Assembly: GCF_029953285.1 (NCBI RefSeq)
Contig: NZ_JASAOI010000047.1
Location: 1-64,000 of the forward strand
DNA from: Yinghuangia seranimata
Lineage (GTDB): Bacteria > Actinomycetota > Actinomycetes > Streptomycetales > Streptomycetaceae
Length of the DNA stretch: 64,000 bases
Direction: 5' to 3'
Positions 35,535 through 44,103 of this stretch are shown here, in pieces. A program made the position numbers and the translations under genes. Each line of letters opens with the position of its first letter. Positions within the stretch are counted from its first letter, which is position 1. Below the pieces are notes generated by a model. That model worked only from the letters and a program-made list of their open reading frames with translations. It made no database searches and was not told where the DNA came from.

Positions 35535-37703
35535 TCAGCCCCCGTCCTTGCCGAGGAAGACCGCGCGGGCGAGGTCGTCGCGCCCGGCCAACTCCTGTGC
35601 GTCGCCGCTGAAACGGACCTGGCCCTTCTCCAGGAACACCGCCCGGTCCGCGATCGCCAGCGCCACGTTCAGGGACTGCTCGACGATGATCATCGTCAGT
35701 CCGTCCGCCTTCAGGCGCTCGACGACCGCGAGGAGGTCCTGGACCACGACCGGCGCCAGCCCGAGCGACAGTTCGTCGATCAGCAGCACCTCGGGGTCGT
35801 GCACGAGCACCATCGCCAGTGCGAGTTGCTGCTGCTGGCCGCCGGAAAGGCTGCCCGCCCGCTGCCCGAGCCGGGCCGCGAGGTCGGGGAACACGTCCAG
35901 CACGTAGGACCGGCGCCGCGCCAGAAAGCCGGCATCCCGGTCACGCAGCTGGAAAGCCGCGATGTCGAGGTTGTCGCGCACCGTCATGGCCGGGAAGACG
36001 CCCTTGCCGCCGGGCAGCAGCCGGACGCCCAGGCGGCCGCGCTGCTCCGGTGCGACGTAGGTGATGGTGCGGCCGTTCAGCCGGACCACGCCGCGCGAGG
36101 GCGTGCCCAGCCCGCAGACCGCCTTGAGAATCGTCGACTTGCCGGCGCCGTTGGTGCCGAGCAGCGCCAAGACCTCGCCGCGGCGCACCTCGAAGCCGAC
36201 GTCGAAGAGCACCTGCACGTTGCCGTACTCGAAGTCGACGCCGTGCACCTGGAGCACCGGGACGTCCGCCGGGTCCTGCCGCTGCCGGTCCCGTTCCGCG
36301 AGTTCCTCACGCAACTCGTGAACCACCTGGGACAGGTCGTGTTTGATGAACGACGCTCCGCGGACCAGCATCAGCGCGCCGACGAGCGTCGAGGGGACGC
36401 CGATGAGCACGGCGGCAGTACGCGCGTCATACGAGTCCAGCAGCAGCGCGGACAGCAGCGAGCCTCCGGTCGCGCCGATGAAGAAGATGTAGATGGCCGC
36501 CAGCGCCGAGCCCAGGCCGCGCAGCCGGTAAGGGGTCACCGACTGCATCACCGGACCGACCATGGCGAACGCCGAGGACAACAGGACGACGGGGACCGTC
36601 CCGACGACCACGAACGCCGTCGCGTTCGGCATGAACCAGACCACCGGCGTCAAGAACGCCACCGGCAGGATCAGGTACCCGACCAGCCGCAACGCGCGTG
36701 CCGGGTCGGCGCGGTAGAGCCGGTCGTACCGCGGCCCGACGAACGGCAGCACGGCCAGCACGCCCAGCCCGCCCAACGTCCCGAACACGCCGCGCTCGAA
36801 CGTCCCCAGCCCGAAGCGCTCCTCCAGCCACAGGTTCGTCAGCACCGGTCCGGTGAACAGGCCGAAGCCCATCGCCGCGAACGCCATGACCACGGTCCGC
36901 GTGGTGCGGATGCGCATCAGCCGTGCGAACGCCGCCTCGACCGAGATCGGCATCGCCCGGTCCGCCTCGACGACCTCGCCCAGCACGGACTTCATCTCGT
37001 GTTGGCCGCGCGGCGGTTCGGGGAGCCGGAACGCGAAGACCGCCACCAGCGCGCTCGGCACACCGAGCACGAAGAACGCCCAGCGCCAGCCGTCGTCACC
37101 ACCTGCGAGAGCGGCGATCCCGCCGACCGCCAGCGGGCTCAGCACGGCGGCCAGGCGCCCGGCGATCCCGGTCGCCGCCGCGAGTCGGCCGCGTACTCCG
37201 ATCGGGTAGGTGTCCGCGTTCAGCGACCCGTGCACGGGCAGCGCACTGGACTTCGCGACGCCGACACCCAGCCGGGCCAGGAACATCAGGAACGTGTTGG
37301 CGACCAGGCCGCAGGAGAACACGAACGCCGAGAACGCCAGGCCCGCCCAGCCGGCCACCCGGCCGCGCCTGCAGCGGTCCGCGAGCCAGCCCATGGGCAG
37401 CGCGCCCAGGACCAGGAACGCCCCCGAGGCCGCCGACAGGAACACGATGGCCCCGTCGCCCATCCCGAACGAATCACGGATGTCCGGCGCCAGGACGCCG
37501 AGGGCCGCGCTCTCCAACTCGTCGAACGCGGACAGCGTCGTGAGGGTCAGGAAGGTCGCCGACCCGCCCGCCGCCAAGCCCTGGCGCAGCGTCAGTTGCT
37601 GCGGGCCCACGCCGGGCAGCAGGTCGTCGGCGAAGACCACCTCGCGCTCGGCCCGGGCCCGCGCGGTGCGTTCCGACTCCGCCTCGATCACCGCGGCCGT
37701 CAT
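35535..37703 (-). CDS. Fusion of an MFS transporter with a LivF-type ABC ATPase
   Basis: The 722-residue protein has an N-terminal MFS transporter (about 30-455, twelve helices, with GALPMGWLADRCRRGR as motif A) and, after a charged linker, a LivF ABC ATPase (about 490-720) with Walker A GTNGAGKST, signature LSGGQQQQLALA, Walker B VLLIDELSLGLAP and switch His-equivalent in EQSLNVA. MFS and ABC proteins use different energy sources, so the combination is unusual. The ATG at 37701-37703 was chosen because the upstream open frame is low-complexity Arg/Pro. The stop is three bases before the LivHMG start; the first of four genes in the operon. Confidence 0.88.
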   Translation of the reverse strand: MTAAVIEAESERTARARAEREVVFADDLLPGVGPQQLTLRQGLAAGGSATFLTLTTLSAFDELESAALGVLAPDIRDSFGMGDGAIVFLSAASGAFLVLGALPMGWLADRCRRGRVAGWAGLAFSAFVFSCGLVANTFLMFLARLGVGVAKSSALPVHGSLNADTYPIGVRGRLAAATGIAGRLAAVLSPLAVGGIAALAGGDDGWRWAFFVLGVPSALVAVFAFRLPEPPRGQHEMKSVLGEVVEADRAMPISVEAAFARLMRIRTTRTVVMAFAAMGFGLFTGPVLTNLWLEERFGLGTFERGVFGTLGGLGVLAVLPFVGPRYDRLYRADPARALRLVGYLILPVAFLTPVVWFMPNATAFVVVGTVPVVLLSSAFAMVGPVMQSVTPYRLRGLGSALAAIYIFFIGATGGSLLSALLLDSYDARTAAVLIGVPSTLVGALMLVRGASFIKHDLSQVVHELREELAERDRQRQDPADVPVLQVHGVDFEYGNVQVLFDVGFEVRRGEVLALLGTNGAGKSTILKAVCGLGTPSRGVVRLNGRTITYVAPEQRGRLGVRLLPGGKGVFPAMTVRDNLDIAAFQLRDRDAGFLARRRSYVLDVFPDLAARLGQRAGSLSGGQQQQLALAMVLVHDPEVLLIDELSLGLAPVVVQDLLAVVERLKADGLTMIIVEQSLNVALAIADRAVFLEKGQVRFSGDAQELAGRDDLARAVFLGKDGG

Positions 37704-38346
37704 GGCCGCGGCACCCCGCGACGGGCCGAGGGGGGCGGTCACCGCGAGGCCCGCGAGGGCGTGCGGCGTGCGGCGGCCGGTCTCTGCGGTCTCGTGGGCC
37801 GGCGTCTGCCAAGCGGCATGCGAATCTCCAGACGGTCGGCACGGGGGCCCGCCCGGCCGGAAGACGGCGGGGAACCCGGGTGCGGGCGTGACGGCACGCT
37901 CGCGCCCGCGTGCCGGACCCGTGCGGGCCCGGCACGCGGCGCGATCCCCCGGCGTGGCGAGCACGATTGTTTACGCGCGTACAAAAAAAGTCCAGAGCCC
38001 GGCCGCCACCGGTTTCCGGGCACGCCGCACGGCACCACCGGCGCGTACGCGTGCGCGCGGGGTCACAGGGCAGGGCGTGGGACGACGGCCGATCGGCACT
38101 CGCACGCGCGGCCGCAGGCGTGCGATCCGGCGCGGAAGGGAAGTCGAATTACGGCGACCCGGGCGCGTGCCGCTCCGGCGATACGACGCTGCCAACAGCC
38201 TTGACGGACAGGGGAGTTGCCGTGTGATCGGATCCGAGGCGTAGAAAACGCGCAGTCATGCGCGCGCCCGCCTGACAGCGGTCAAGCGCGCCGCGGCGGA
38301 GACCGGACCCGGCCGGCCGGGCCGCCCGTCCGGCCGCGGCCCGGGA
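37704..38346. other. Gene-poor stretch upstream of the importer operon
   Basis: No convincing gene is present in these 643 bases. They should hold the promoter of the MFS-LivF operon. The most notable element is an AT-richer patch at 37967-37988 with the perfect palindrome TACGCGCGTA at 37972-37981 followed by a run of seven A. Short open frames here have high Arg/Pro content and no recognisable domain. The 3' end is the tail side of the TetR gene. Confidence 0.5.
37972..37981. promoter_or_regulatory. TACGCGCGTA palindrome in the importer operon upstream region
   Basis: A perfect ten-base palindrome is flanked by TTGTT on one side and CAAAAAAA on the other, the only markedly AT-rich patch in this gap. 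It lies about 270 bases upstream of the MFS-LivF start. A regulatory role is inferred from its symmetry and composition. Confidence 0.35.
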
Positions 38347-39009
38347 TCAGGCCTGCCGGGCGCCGGCCTTCGCCAGCCCGTCCAGCGCGGCCTCGACATC
38401 GAAGCGGAACTGGGCCGCGGCGTCGTGCGGCTCGGCGACGGCGGCGCGCAGCAAGGGCCACCTGCCCCCCTGCTGCTCCAGCGCGTCCACGATCGACCCG
38501 CGGTGCGGCTCGTTCTCGCGGCCCCGCAGCGCGAAGACGGACCGGACGTGCATGTGCACGAGCTCGGCGATCATCGTCACGCACCGCGCCGCCGCGACGA
38601 CCTCGAAACCGTCCCGCACGAGAGCCTCGAGCAGCTTCTCGACCTGGTCGAGCTGGCGCTGTCCCAGGGGGCCTTCGAGCAGCACGTAGTCCGGTTGTGA
38701 CGGCAGCTTCAGCATCGCGTCGCGCGCGGCGTACGCGAATGCCGTCAGCCACGCCCGCCATCCCGCGTCGGGCGTGGGCATCCAGGCCTCGTCCATCACC
38801 TGGTCGATACGCGCCGCCGAGACCATGGCGACCAGGGCCTCCCGGTCCGGGACGTGGTGGTACAGGTTCGGCCGCTGCACCCCGAGCCGGTCGGCGACCG
38901 CCTTCATGCTGAGCGGTTCCCCGTCGGCCGCCACCTCCAGCGCGGCCTGAAGGATCCGCTCCCGGTCGATCTTCGCCGGACGCCCCCGGCCGCGCTGCCC
39001 CGCGGTCAT
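38347..39009 (-). CDS. TetR-family transcriptional regulator, divergent from the EACC1-caspase pair
   Basis: The 220-residue protein has a TetR helix-turn-helix (about 20-65; LSMKAVADRLGVQRPNLYHHV) and a TetR_C tail resembling the TetR(B) class. The start is the ATG at 39007-39009 with GGGAG five bases upstream. The 5' frame is open but lacks similarity. It is divergent from the EACC1 and caspase genes, so regulation of them is possible; a dyad at 39059-39077 lies in the shared region. The ligand is unknown. Confidence 0.86.
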   Translation of the reverse strand: MTAGQRGRGRPAKIDRERILQAALEVAADGEPLSMKAVADRLGVQRPNLYHHVPDREALVAMVSAARIDQVMDEAWMPTPDAGWRAWLTAFAYAARDAMLKLPSQPDYVLLEGPLGQRQLDQVEKLLEALVRDGFEVVAAARCVTMIAELVHMHVRSVFALRGRENEPHRGSIVDALEQQGGRWPLLRAAVAEPHDAAAQFRFDVEAALDGLAKAGARQA

Positions 39010-39058
39010 ACCAACTCCCAGCGTCACCCGACACCCCCGGCGAAGCGAGGCTAAGAGG

Positions 39059-39077
39059 TTTGTCAACGGGGGTCAAA
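39059..39077. promoter_or_regulatory. Imperfect dyad in the tetR/EACC1 intergenic region
   Basis: TTTGTC and GTCAAA (five of six positions complementary) flank a seven-base spacer 50 bases from the TetR start. On the minus strand it includes TTGACA, a possible -35 hexamer. An autoregulatory TetR operator overlapping the promoter is inferred. Confidence 0.35.
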
Positions 39078-39226
39078 TATTGTGCGCCGGCAGGACGGCG
39101 CCGGAGACACCCGGGGCCGGCCTGAGCTCTCGAAGGCAGTTGGGTCGACTTCGCCTCGGACGTGCAAGTGCCGACGTTACGATGCCGTTGGCCGAGTGGG
39201 GAGTTGCTCGTTCGTGGGGGGACGGC

Positions 39227-39646
39227 ATGGAGATCCGGCTTTCGTGGCAGGGCGACGACGCGACCGAGGACGGCGAAGCGACCCTCGAGCTCTACGAATG
39301 GCTCATGGACGACCTCGATGTGCGGCGGGCCACCGGGCCTTCGCTGACCGGGAAAGTGCCGGGTCCGGGCGAGATGGGCAGCGTGTACGAGGTCGTCGAA
39401 CTCGTGGTCAACCAAGCTGTCGACCTGGGCAACCTGCTGCTCTCCCTGGCCGTTTGGCGGTCTCAGCGTTCGAGGCGCGGGACGGGCGGGATTCGCGTGG
39501 AGCACGACGGCGTGTCCATCGTCGTGGAGGACGGCTCGCCGGAGACCGTGGCCCGGGTGGTGCGGGCGTTGCGGATCCCCGACGCGGCGTCGGCCCCTGC
39601 GCCGCCGAGTGACGCCGCTGACACGGGCGAGCAGAGCCGGGGCTGA
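39227..39646 (+). CDS. Effector-associated constant component EACC1
   Basis: This 139-residue protein begins MEIRLSWQGDDATEDG and continues with LYEWLMDDLDVR, a GEMGSVYEVVELVV stretch and a final IRVEHDGVSIVVEDG region. This is the pattern of the EACC1 family, a small cytoplasmic component found beside caspase-like or trypsin-like effectors in actinobacterial conflict systems studied by the Aravind group. Its biochemical role is not settled; it is thought to be a fixed partner that links effector to sensor. The ATG at 39227 has a G-rich Shine-Dalgarno. The caspase-like gene starts three bases after its stop, so the two are certainly cotranscribed. Confidence 0.82.
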   Translation: MEIRLSWQGDDATEDGEATLELYEWLMDDLDVRRATGPSLTGKVPGPGEMGSVYEVVELVVNQAVDLGNLLLSLAVWRSQRSRRGTGGIRVEHDGVSIVVEDGSPETVARVVRALRIPDAASAPAPPSDAADTGEQSRG

Positions 39647-39649
39647 CCG

Positions 39650-41836
39650 ATGACGGTCCTGCCGGACCCGGCCAAGTCGTGCGTGCTGCTGATCGGCGCG
39701 CACACCTACGCCGCACCGGATCTGCCGAACCTGCCTGCGGTCGCCCGCAATCTGTCGGCGTTGCGCGCTGCGTTCACGAACCCGCTGGTCTGGGGGATTC
39801 CGCCCTCCCGATGCGTCGTCCTCGACCAGCCGGAGAGCTCTGTCTCCGTTTTGAACACGCTCCACGGGCTGGCGGCGCGAGCCGAGGACACCTTGGTCGT
39901 CTACTACGCGGGACACGGGCTCACCAAGCCCAAGAGCGCCGACCTGTTTCTCGCGCTGCCGGGTACGCAGCCGGAAAAGTGGTTCACAGCGTTGTGCTAC
40001 GACGACGTCGCCGACGTGATCCGGCACGACCGGAAGCCGGCGATGCGCACCGTGGTCATCGTCGACTGCTGCTTCAGCGGCCGCGCGCTGGGCGAGTCGA
40101 TGAGCGGGGGCACGAGCCTCGCCGACGAGACGGAGATCGAAGGGTCTTATGTCCTGACCGCCACTTCGGCCACCCAGGTCGCGCTGTCGCCGGCCGGTGA
40201 GCGGCTCACCGCGTTCACCGGGGCTCTGGTCACCGTGCTCACCGAGGGTGTCGACGACGGCCCCGAACTCATCGACATGGACACCCTGTTTCGACACCTG
40301 CGCATCGCGCTCGCGGCCGACGGGCTGCCGAAGCCGCACAAGCGAAGCCGCGACACCGCCGGCCGCCTGGCCCTGGCCCGGAACCGGTGCTATCGGCCAC
40401 CGGAACCCGACCCTTTCCCGCCGGGTCCGCCACCGGTCGCGGTCCCTGACCCGGGTGCGAGTCAGCCGTTGCACGGCGCCGGCGACAGGACCGACCATCT
40501 GGGACCGCTGGCACCCGCGGTCCGCGTGCCCGTGCCCGGGAGCCGGGTCGCGCGATGGTCGCGGCGCCTGCTGGTCACCGTCCTGGTGGCGTCCCTGGGC
40601 ACCGCCGCTGTCTACTTCGGGCCCGGGCTGTTCGCGGGCGGCTCGCCCTCGATCCCTACCGCCAAAGTCCAGGCACAACCGCTGTGGAAGAGCGCGGTGG
40701 TCAATTCCGGCGGCTTCGAGACCTTCCGCGTCCTCGGCGATCTCGTCGTGACCGCGGCACCCCAGCAGGTGGTCGAAGCGCTGGCGGCGGACAGCGGCCA
40801 AGTCAAATGGCAGACGCAGGGCAGCCTGCTCGACGCGGACCGCGAGCGGGGCACTCTCATCCGCCGGGCAAACGGCGACGTCGCGCTGGTCGACTCGGCT
40901 TCGGGCAAGGAAGTGTGGGGATACGCCGCCGGCACTCCGATCACGTCCGCGAGGCTGGCCGGTCCGCTGACCGTCGTACTGCGGCAGTCGGACGACGGGG
41001 CTACGCCGAACGTGATCGGGCTGAACTCGGCGACCGGAAAAAAGGAATGGCAGTTCGACGTCGGCACGGGATCCGTCGAGTGCTCGGCCTCTTCCGAAGC
41101 CGTGCTCGTCGTCTTCACGCTCGCTGCGACGAACGCGGCCAATTACACCGTCTCGGCGCTCGACCTGAAGACCGGAAAGACCCGGTGGACCAGGTTCATG
41201 GACCACAACGAACTGGGCAGCAACTCGGACATCTGCGCCGGCTGGCGGCAGATCGTCAGTAGCGAGGTGTTCGTGGCGCTCCGCGGGACCGCGTCGGGCG
41301 GTCCGTCCGACGCCTACGCCCTCGATCTGACCGACGGGTCACAGGCATGGAACGTCCCAGGAGCCAAAGCGGTCGATGTGGGGGAGGCGACCGGGACCGC
41401 CTACGTCGAGACCGAGGCGGGCCTCCGGGCGGTGGTCGCCAAGACAGGCGTGTGGCGCTGGACGTTCGCGGGCTTTTCCTCTGGAAGGGGCGACTGGCTG
41501 ACGTTCGCCGACGGCGCCCTGGTGGTCCAGGGGAACGGCCGGATCATCAGGCTCGACCCGGGAAAGGGAAAGCCGATGTGGTCCACGTACATCGGCACAG
41601 GTGGAGATAAACCCGAGATACACGACGGCCACGTCTACGTGAGCAACGGCGACGACGTCTACTCCCTTGCGCTGGCCGACGGGAAGCTGCAGTGGCAACA
41701 CCGCGGCGACGGGTGGATGGTCGGCGCGGGCTCCGGTGTGGACGCGGTGTACGTGATCGACAAGACCACGTCCCTCGTGTCCAAAGTCGGCCCCCCGCCG
41801 CCGCCCCCGACGGTCCAGACGTCTACCACTGGGTGA
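39650..41836 (+). CDS. Caspase-like protease, membrane helix and PQQ-type beta-propeller
   Basis: The 728-residue protein has a caspase-family (C14) peptidase domain at about 10-250, with the catalytic His in YYAGHG (H89) and catalytic Cys in VIVDCCFSG (C141). A Pro-rich linker leads to one membrane helix at about 303-325 and then a propeller of PQQ-like blades (about 340-720) with repeated Trp-containing motifs such as GKEVWGY, KEWQFDVGT, WRWTFAG and LQWQHRG. The protease would face the cytoplasm and the propeller the outside, suggesting signal-triggered proteolysis, possibly cell suicide. It is coupled to EACC1. Its 3' end overlaps the ECF41 gene end by 14 bases on the opposite strand. Confidence 0.9.
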   Translation: MTVLPDPAKSCVLLIGAHTYAAPDLPNLPAVARNLSALRAAFTNPLVWGIPPSRCVVLDQPESSVSVLNTLHGLAARAEDTLVVYYAGHGLTKPKSADLFLALPGTQPEKWFTALCYDDVADVIRHDRKPAMRTVVIVDCCFSGRALGESMSGGTSLADETEIEGSYVLTATSATQVALSPAGERLTAFTGALVTVLTEGVDDGPELIDMDTLFRHLRIALAADGLPKPHKRSRDTAGRLALARNRCYRPPEPDPFPPGPPPVAVPDPGASQPLHGAGDRTDHLGPLAPAVRVPVPGSRVARWSRRLLVTVLVASLGTAAVYFGPGLFAGGSPSIPTAKVQAQPLWKSAVVNSGGFETFRVLGDLVVTAAPQQVVEALAADSGQVKWQTQGSLLDADRERGTLIRRANGDVALVDSASGKEVWGYAAGTPITSARLAGPLTVVLRQSDDGATPNVIGLNSATGKKEWQFDVGTGSVECSASSEAVLVVFTLAATNAANYTVSALDLKTGKTRWTRFMDHNELGSNSDICAGWRQIVSSEVFVALRGTASGGPSDAYALDLTDGSQAWNVPGAKAVDVGEATGTAYVETEAGLRAVVAKTGVWRWTFAGFSSGRGDWLTFADGALVVQGNGRIIRLDPGKGKPMWSTYIGTGGDKPEIHDGHVYVSNGDDVYSLALADGKLQWQHRGDGWMVGAGSGVDAVYVIDKTTSLVSKVGPPPPPPTVQTSTTG

Positions 41837-42791
41837 TGAGCGGCGCGTCCTCCTGTTCGTGCAGTCGCCAAGCTTCGGTCAGGCGGACCAGCCGCGCAGG
41901 GGCGGCGATGCCGCGCACGGTCGCGATCCGGCCGCCGGTGATGTCGAACGTCACGGCGCCGACGACCTGGTCGCCGACCACGAAGAGGATGGCCGGGGCG
42001 CTGTTGACGAGCGCGTAGTGGACGGCGGACGTGCCGCCGGCGAGGCGTCGTTTCGCGGGTGTGGGTGTGAAGCCGGCCCGGGCCACGGCGGCGATCCGCT
42101 CAGCCGTGTCGTAGCGCAACAGCTTCTCGGTCAGGCCGGCGCCGTCGGAGATCGCGGTCGCGTCGTCGGTGAGCAGCGCCACCAGACGCTCGGTGCGGCC
42201 AGAGGAGGCGGCGGCGAGGAATTCCTCGACGATCCTGCGCGCGGAAGCTGGATCGACCTCGCTCCCGCTGCGGCAGCGCGCGGCGGTGATGCGAGACCGG
42301 GCGCGGTGGAGGTGCTGCTGGCTTCCGGCCTCGGTGATGTCGAGGATCTCGGCGATCTCCGCGTGGCTGTGGGAGAACGCCTCGCGCAGAAGGTAGACCG
42401 CCCGTTCGAGGGGTGACAGACGCTCCATGAGCGTCAGCACCGCCAGCGAAACCGATTCGCGCTGCTCGAACGTGTCGGCCGGGCCGAGCATCGGGTCGCC
42501 GTCCAGGAGCGGCTCGGGCAGCCAAGCTCCGACCGCGCGTTCCCGGCGGGCCTGTGCCGAGCGGAGCCGGTCGAGGCACAGGTTGGTGACGACCTTGGTC
42601 AGCCATGCCTCCGGAACCTTGATCCGCTGCCGGTCGGCGGCCTGCCAGTGCAGGAACGCGTCCTGTACGGCGTCTTCCGCGTCGGCGGCGGAGCCCAGCA
42701 GCCGGTACGCCAGCGAGGCCAGCCGGAACCGGCTGGCCTCGAAGCGACCGGTGTCGAAGCGGTCAGTGGCGGTGCTGTCCACGTGGGTCAC
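41823..42791 (-). CDS. ECF41-type RNA polymerase sigma factor
   Basis: The 322-residue sigma factor has sigma region 2 (ASLAYRLLGSAADAEDAVQDAFLHW), the ECF41 hallmark WLPEPLLDG between regions 2 and 4, sigma region 4 (LSPLERAVYLLREAF, HAEIAEIL) and a C-terminal SnoaL-like extension to about 320 that in this family modulates activity in place of an anti-sigma factor. It directs RNA polymerase to specific promoters. It follows the FAD-oxidoreductase gene with a nine-base gap; ECF41 factors are commonly found with oxidoreductases that they control. The start is GTG at 42789-42791. Confidence 0.92.
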   Translation of the reverse strand: MTHVDSTATDRFDTGRFEASRFRLASLAYRLLGSAADAEDAVQDAFLHWQAADRQRIKVPEAWLTKVVTNLCLDRLRSAQARRERAVGAWLPEPLLDGDPMLGPADTFEQRESVSLAVLTLMERLSPLERAVYLLREAFSHSHAEIAEILDITEAGSQQHLHRARSRITAARCRSGSEVDPASARRIVEEFLAAASSGRTERLVALLTDDATAISDGAGLTEKLLRYDTAERIAAVARAGFTPTPAKRRLAGGTSAVHYALVNSAPAILFVVGDQVVGAVTFDITGGRIATVRGIAAPARLVRLTEAWRLHEQEDAPLITQW

Positions 42792-42800
42792 CCTAGGGGG

Positions 42801-44018
42801 CTATGCGGCCGCGTTCTCGGCGGGCACGTTCAGCTTCGGTGCGGGCGCGTCCGGCGTCGCGGTCAGGCGGTGCCTGCGCGTGGGCAGGCCGAACGTCGGA
42901 TGCGAGGTGGTCCACAGCGAGCCCTTGAGGATGCCCGACTTGATCCGTGCGGCCTTCCGGCCGCGCACGTACTTGGGCTTCGGCCGCGCTTGGTCGTCGA
43001 CCGGCTGCAGGATGCCGTCCCGTCGGCCGAGGCTGATGTGGTTGAACGTGTAGGCCAGCTTGACCTTCGCGATCTTGCGGCCGGTCAGGTGTCCCACGAT
43101 CGCCTTCAGCGCCTGCATGCCGGTGTAGCCCGCCGAAGCGCACGACATCGGCAACGGCCGGCCGTTGTCGCCGATCGCGTGGACGCTGTCGCCCACGGCG
43201 TAGACATTCGGGTGCGAGACGGACCGCATGGTGCGGTCGACGACGATCCGGCCGTGCTCGGTGACCTCCAGCCCGCCGGCGGCGGCGATGGGGTTCACCG
43301 CGAACCCGGCCGTCCACACGGTCGCGTCGGACGCCAGGACGGTGCCGTCGGCGCACAGCACCCGCGCGGCTTCGACGGCCTCGACGCTGGTGTGCTCCCA
43401 GACGGTGATGCCCAGTCGGTCGCAGGCCCGGCGCAGATGATCGCGGGCTCCGGCGGAGAGCCGGGCACCCAGCTCGCCGCGGGCGACCAGCGCCACCGAC
43501 AGGCCGGGCCGGGACTCGGCGAGTTCGGTGGCGGTCTCGATGCCGGTCAGCCCGTCGCCGACGACCAGCACACTCCCGCCGCCTTGCACGTCGAGGCCGT
43601 CCAGGCGCTCGCGCAGGCGTAGCGCCGAGGGCCGGCCGGCGACGTCGAAGGCGTGCTCGGCCACGCCGGGAACGCCGTGGTCGGCGACGTGGCTGCCGAG
43701 CGCGTACACAAGCGTGTCGTAGCCGAGTTCGCCGCCGCCGTCGGCGTCGGCCACGGCGACTACCTGGCGTTCGGGATCGACGGCGGTGACCCGGGCCAGG
43801 CGCAGCCGTATCGCCGTGCCCGAGAAGACGTCGGCGAGCTGCGGGGCCGCTATCTCCTGGCCGGCCGCGAGCTGATGCCCCCGCAACCGCTGGACGAAGA
43901 CGGGCGCGGCGTTGACCACGGTGATCTCGACATCCGCCGACGACAGCCGGCGTGCCAGGTTCCCGGCCACGTAGGCCCCGGCATAGCCGGCGCCGAGGAC
44001 GACGATGCGGTGCTTCAT
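42801..44018 (-). CDS. FAD-dependent pyridine nucleotide-disulphide-type oxidoreductase (NDH-2-like)
   Basis: The 405-residue flavoprotein has an N-terminal FAD Rossmann motif VVLGAGYAGAYVA, an NAD(P) motif VLVVGDGLTGIETA near residue 150, and the second FAD motif NVYAVGDSVH near 280. It resembles type II NADH dehydrogenases, which pass electrons to quinones at the membrane face, though no C-terminal anchor is seen. The start ATG at 44016-44018 has CAGGAG at ideal spacing. The ECF41 gene is nine bases downstream, so this enzyme is the likely target and companion of that sigma factor. Confidence 0.88.
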   Translation of the reverse strand: MKHRIVVLGAGYAGAYVAGNLARRLSSADVEITVVNAAPVFVQRLRGHQLAAGQEIAAPQLADVFSGTAIRLRLARVTAVDPERQVVAVADADGGGELGYDTLVYALGSHVADHGVPGVAEHAFDVAGRPSALRLRERLDGLDVQGGGSVLVVGDGLTGIETATELAESRPGLSVALVARGELGARLSAGARDHLRRACDRLGITVWEHTSVEAVEAARVLCADGTVLASDATVWTAGFAVNPIAAAGGLEVTEHGRIVVDRTMRSVSHPNVYAVGDSVHAIGDNGRPLPMSCASAGYTGMQALKAIVGHLTGRKIAKVKLAYTFNHISLGRRDGILQPVDDQARPKPKYVRGRKAARIKSGILKGSLWTTSHPTFGLPTRRHRLTATPDAPAPKLNVPAENAAA

Positions 44019-44103
44019 GGGTCGCTCCTGTCGGTTCGCTTGCTCTCGGGGACTTGAGCGGGACAGCGCGCCGATTCCTGACAGGAGCGGCATGTGGCGT
44101 GCG

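Noticed and set aside
32697-37000. Open frames on the plus strand across the importer genes
   Set aside because: They are antisense to strongly supported ABC and MFS domains and have shadow-like composition.
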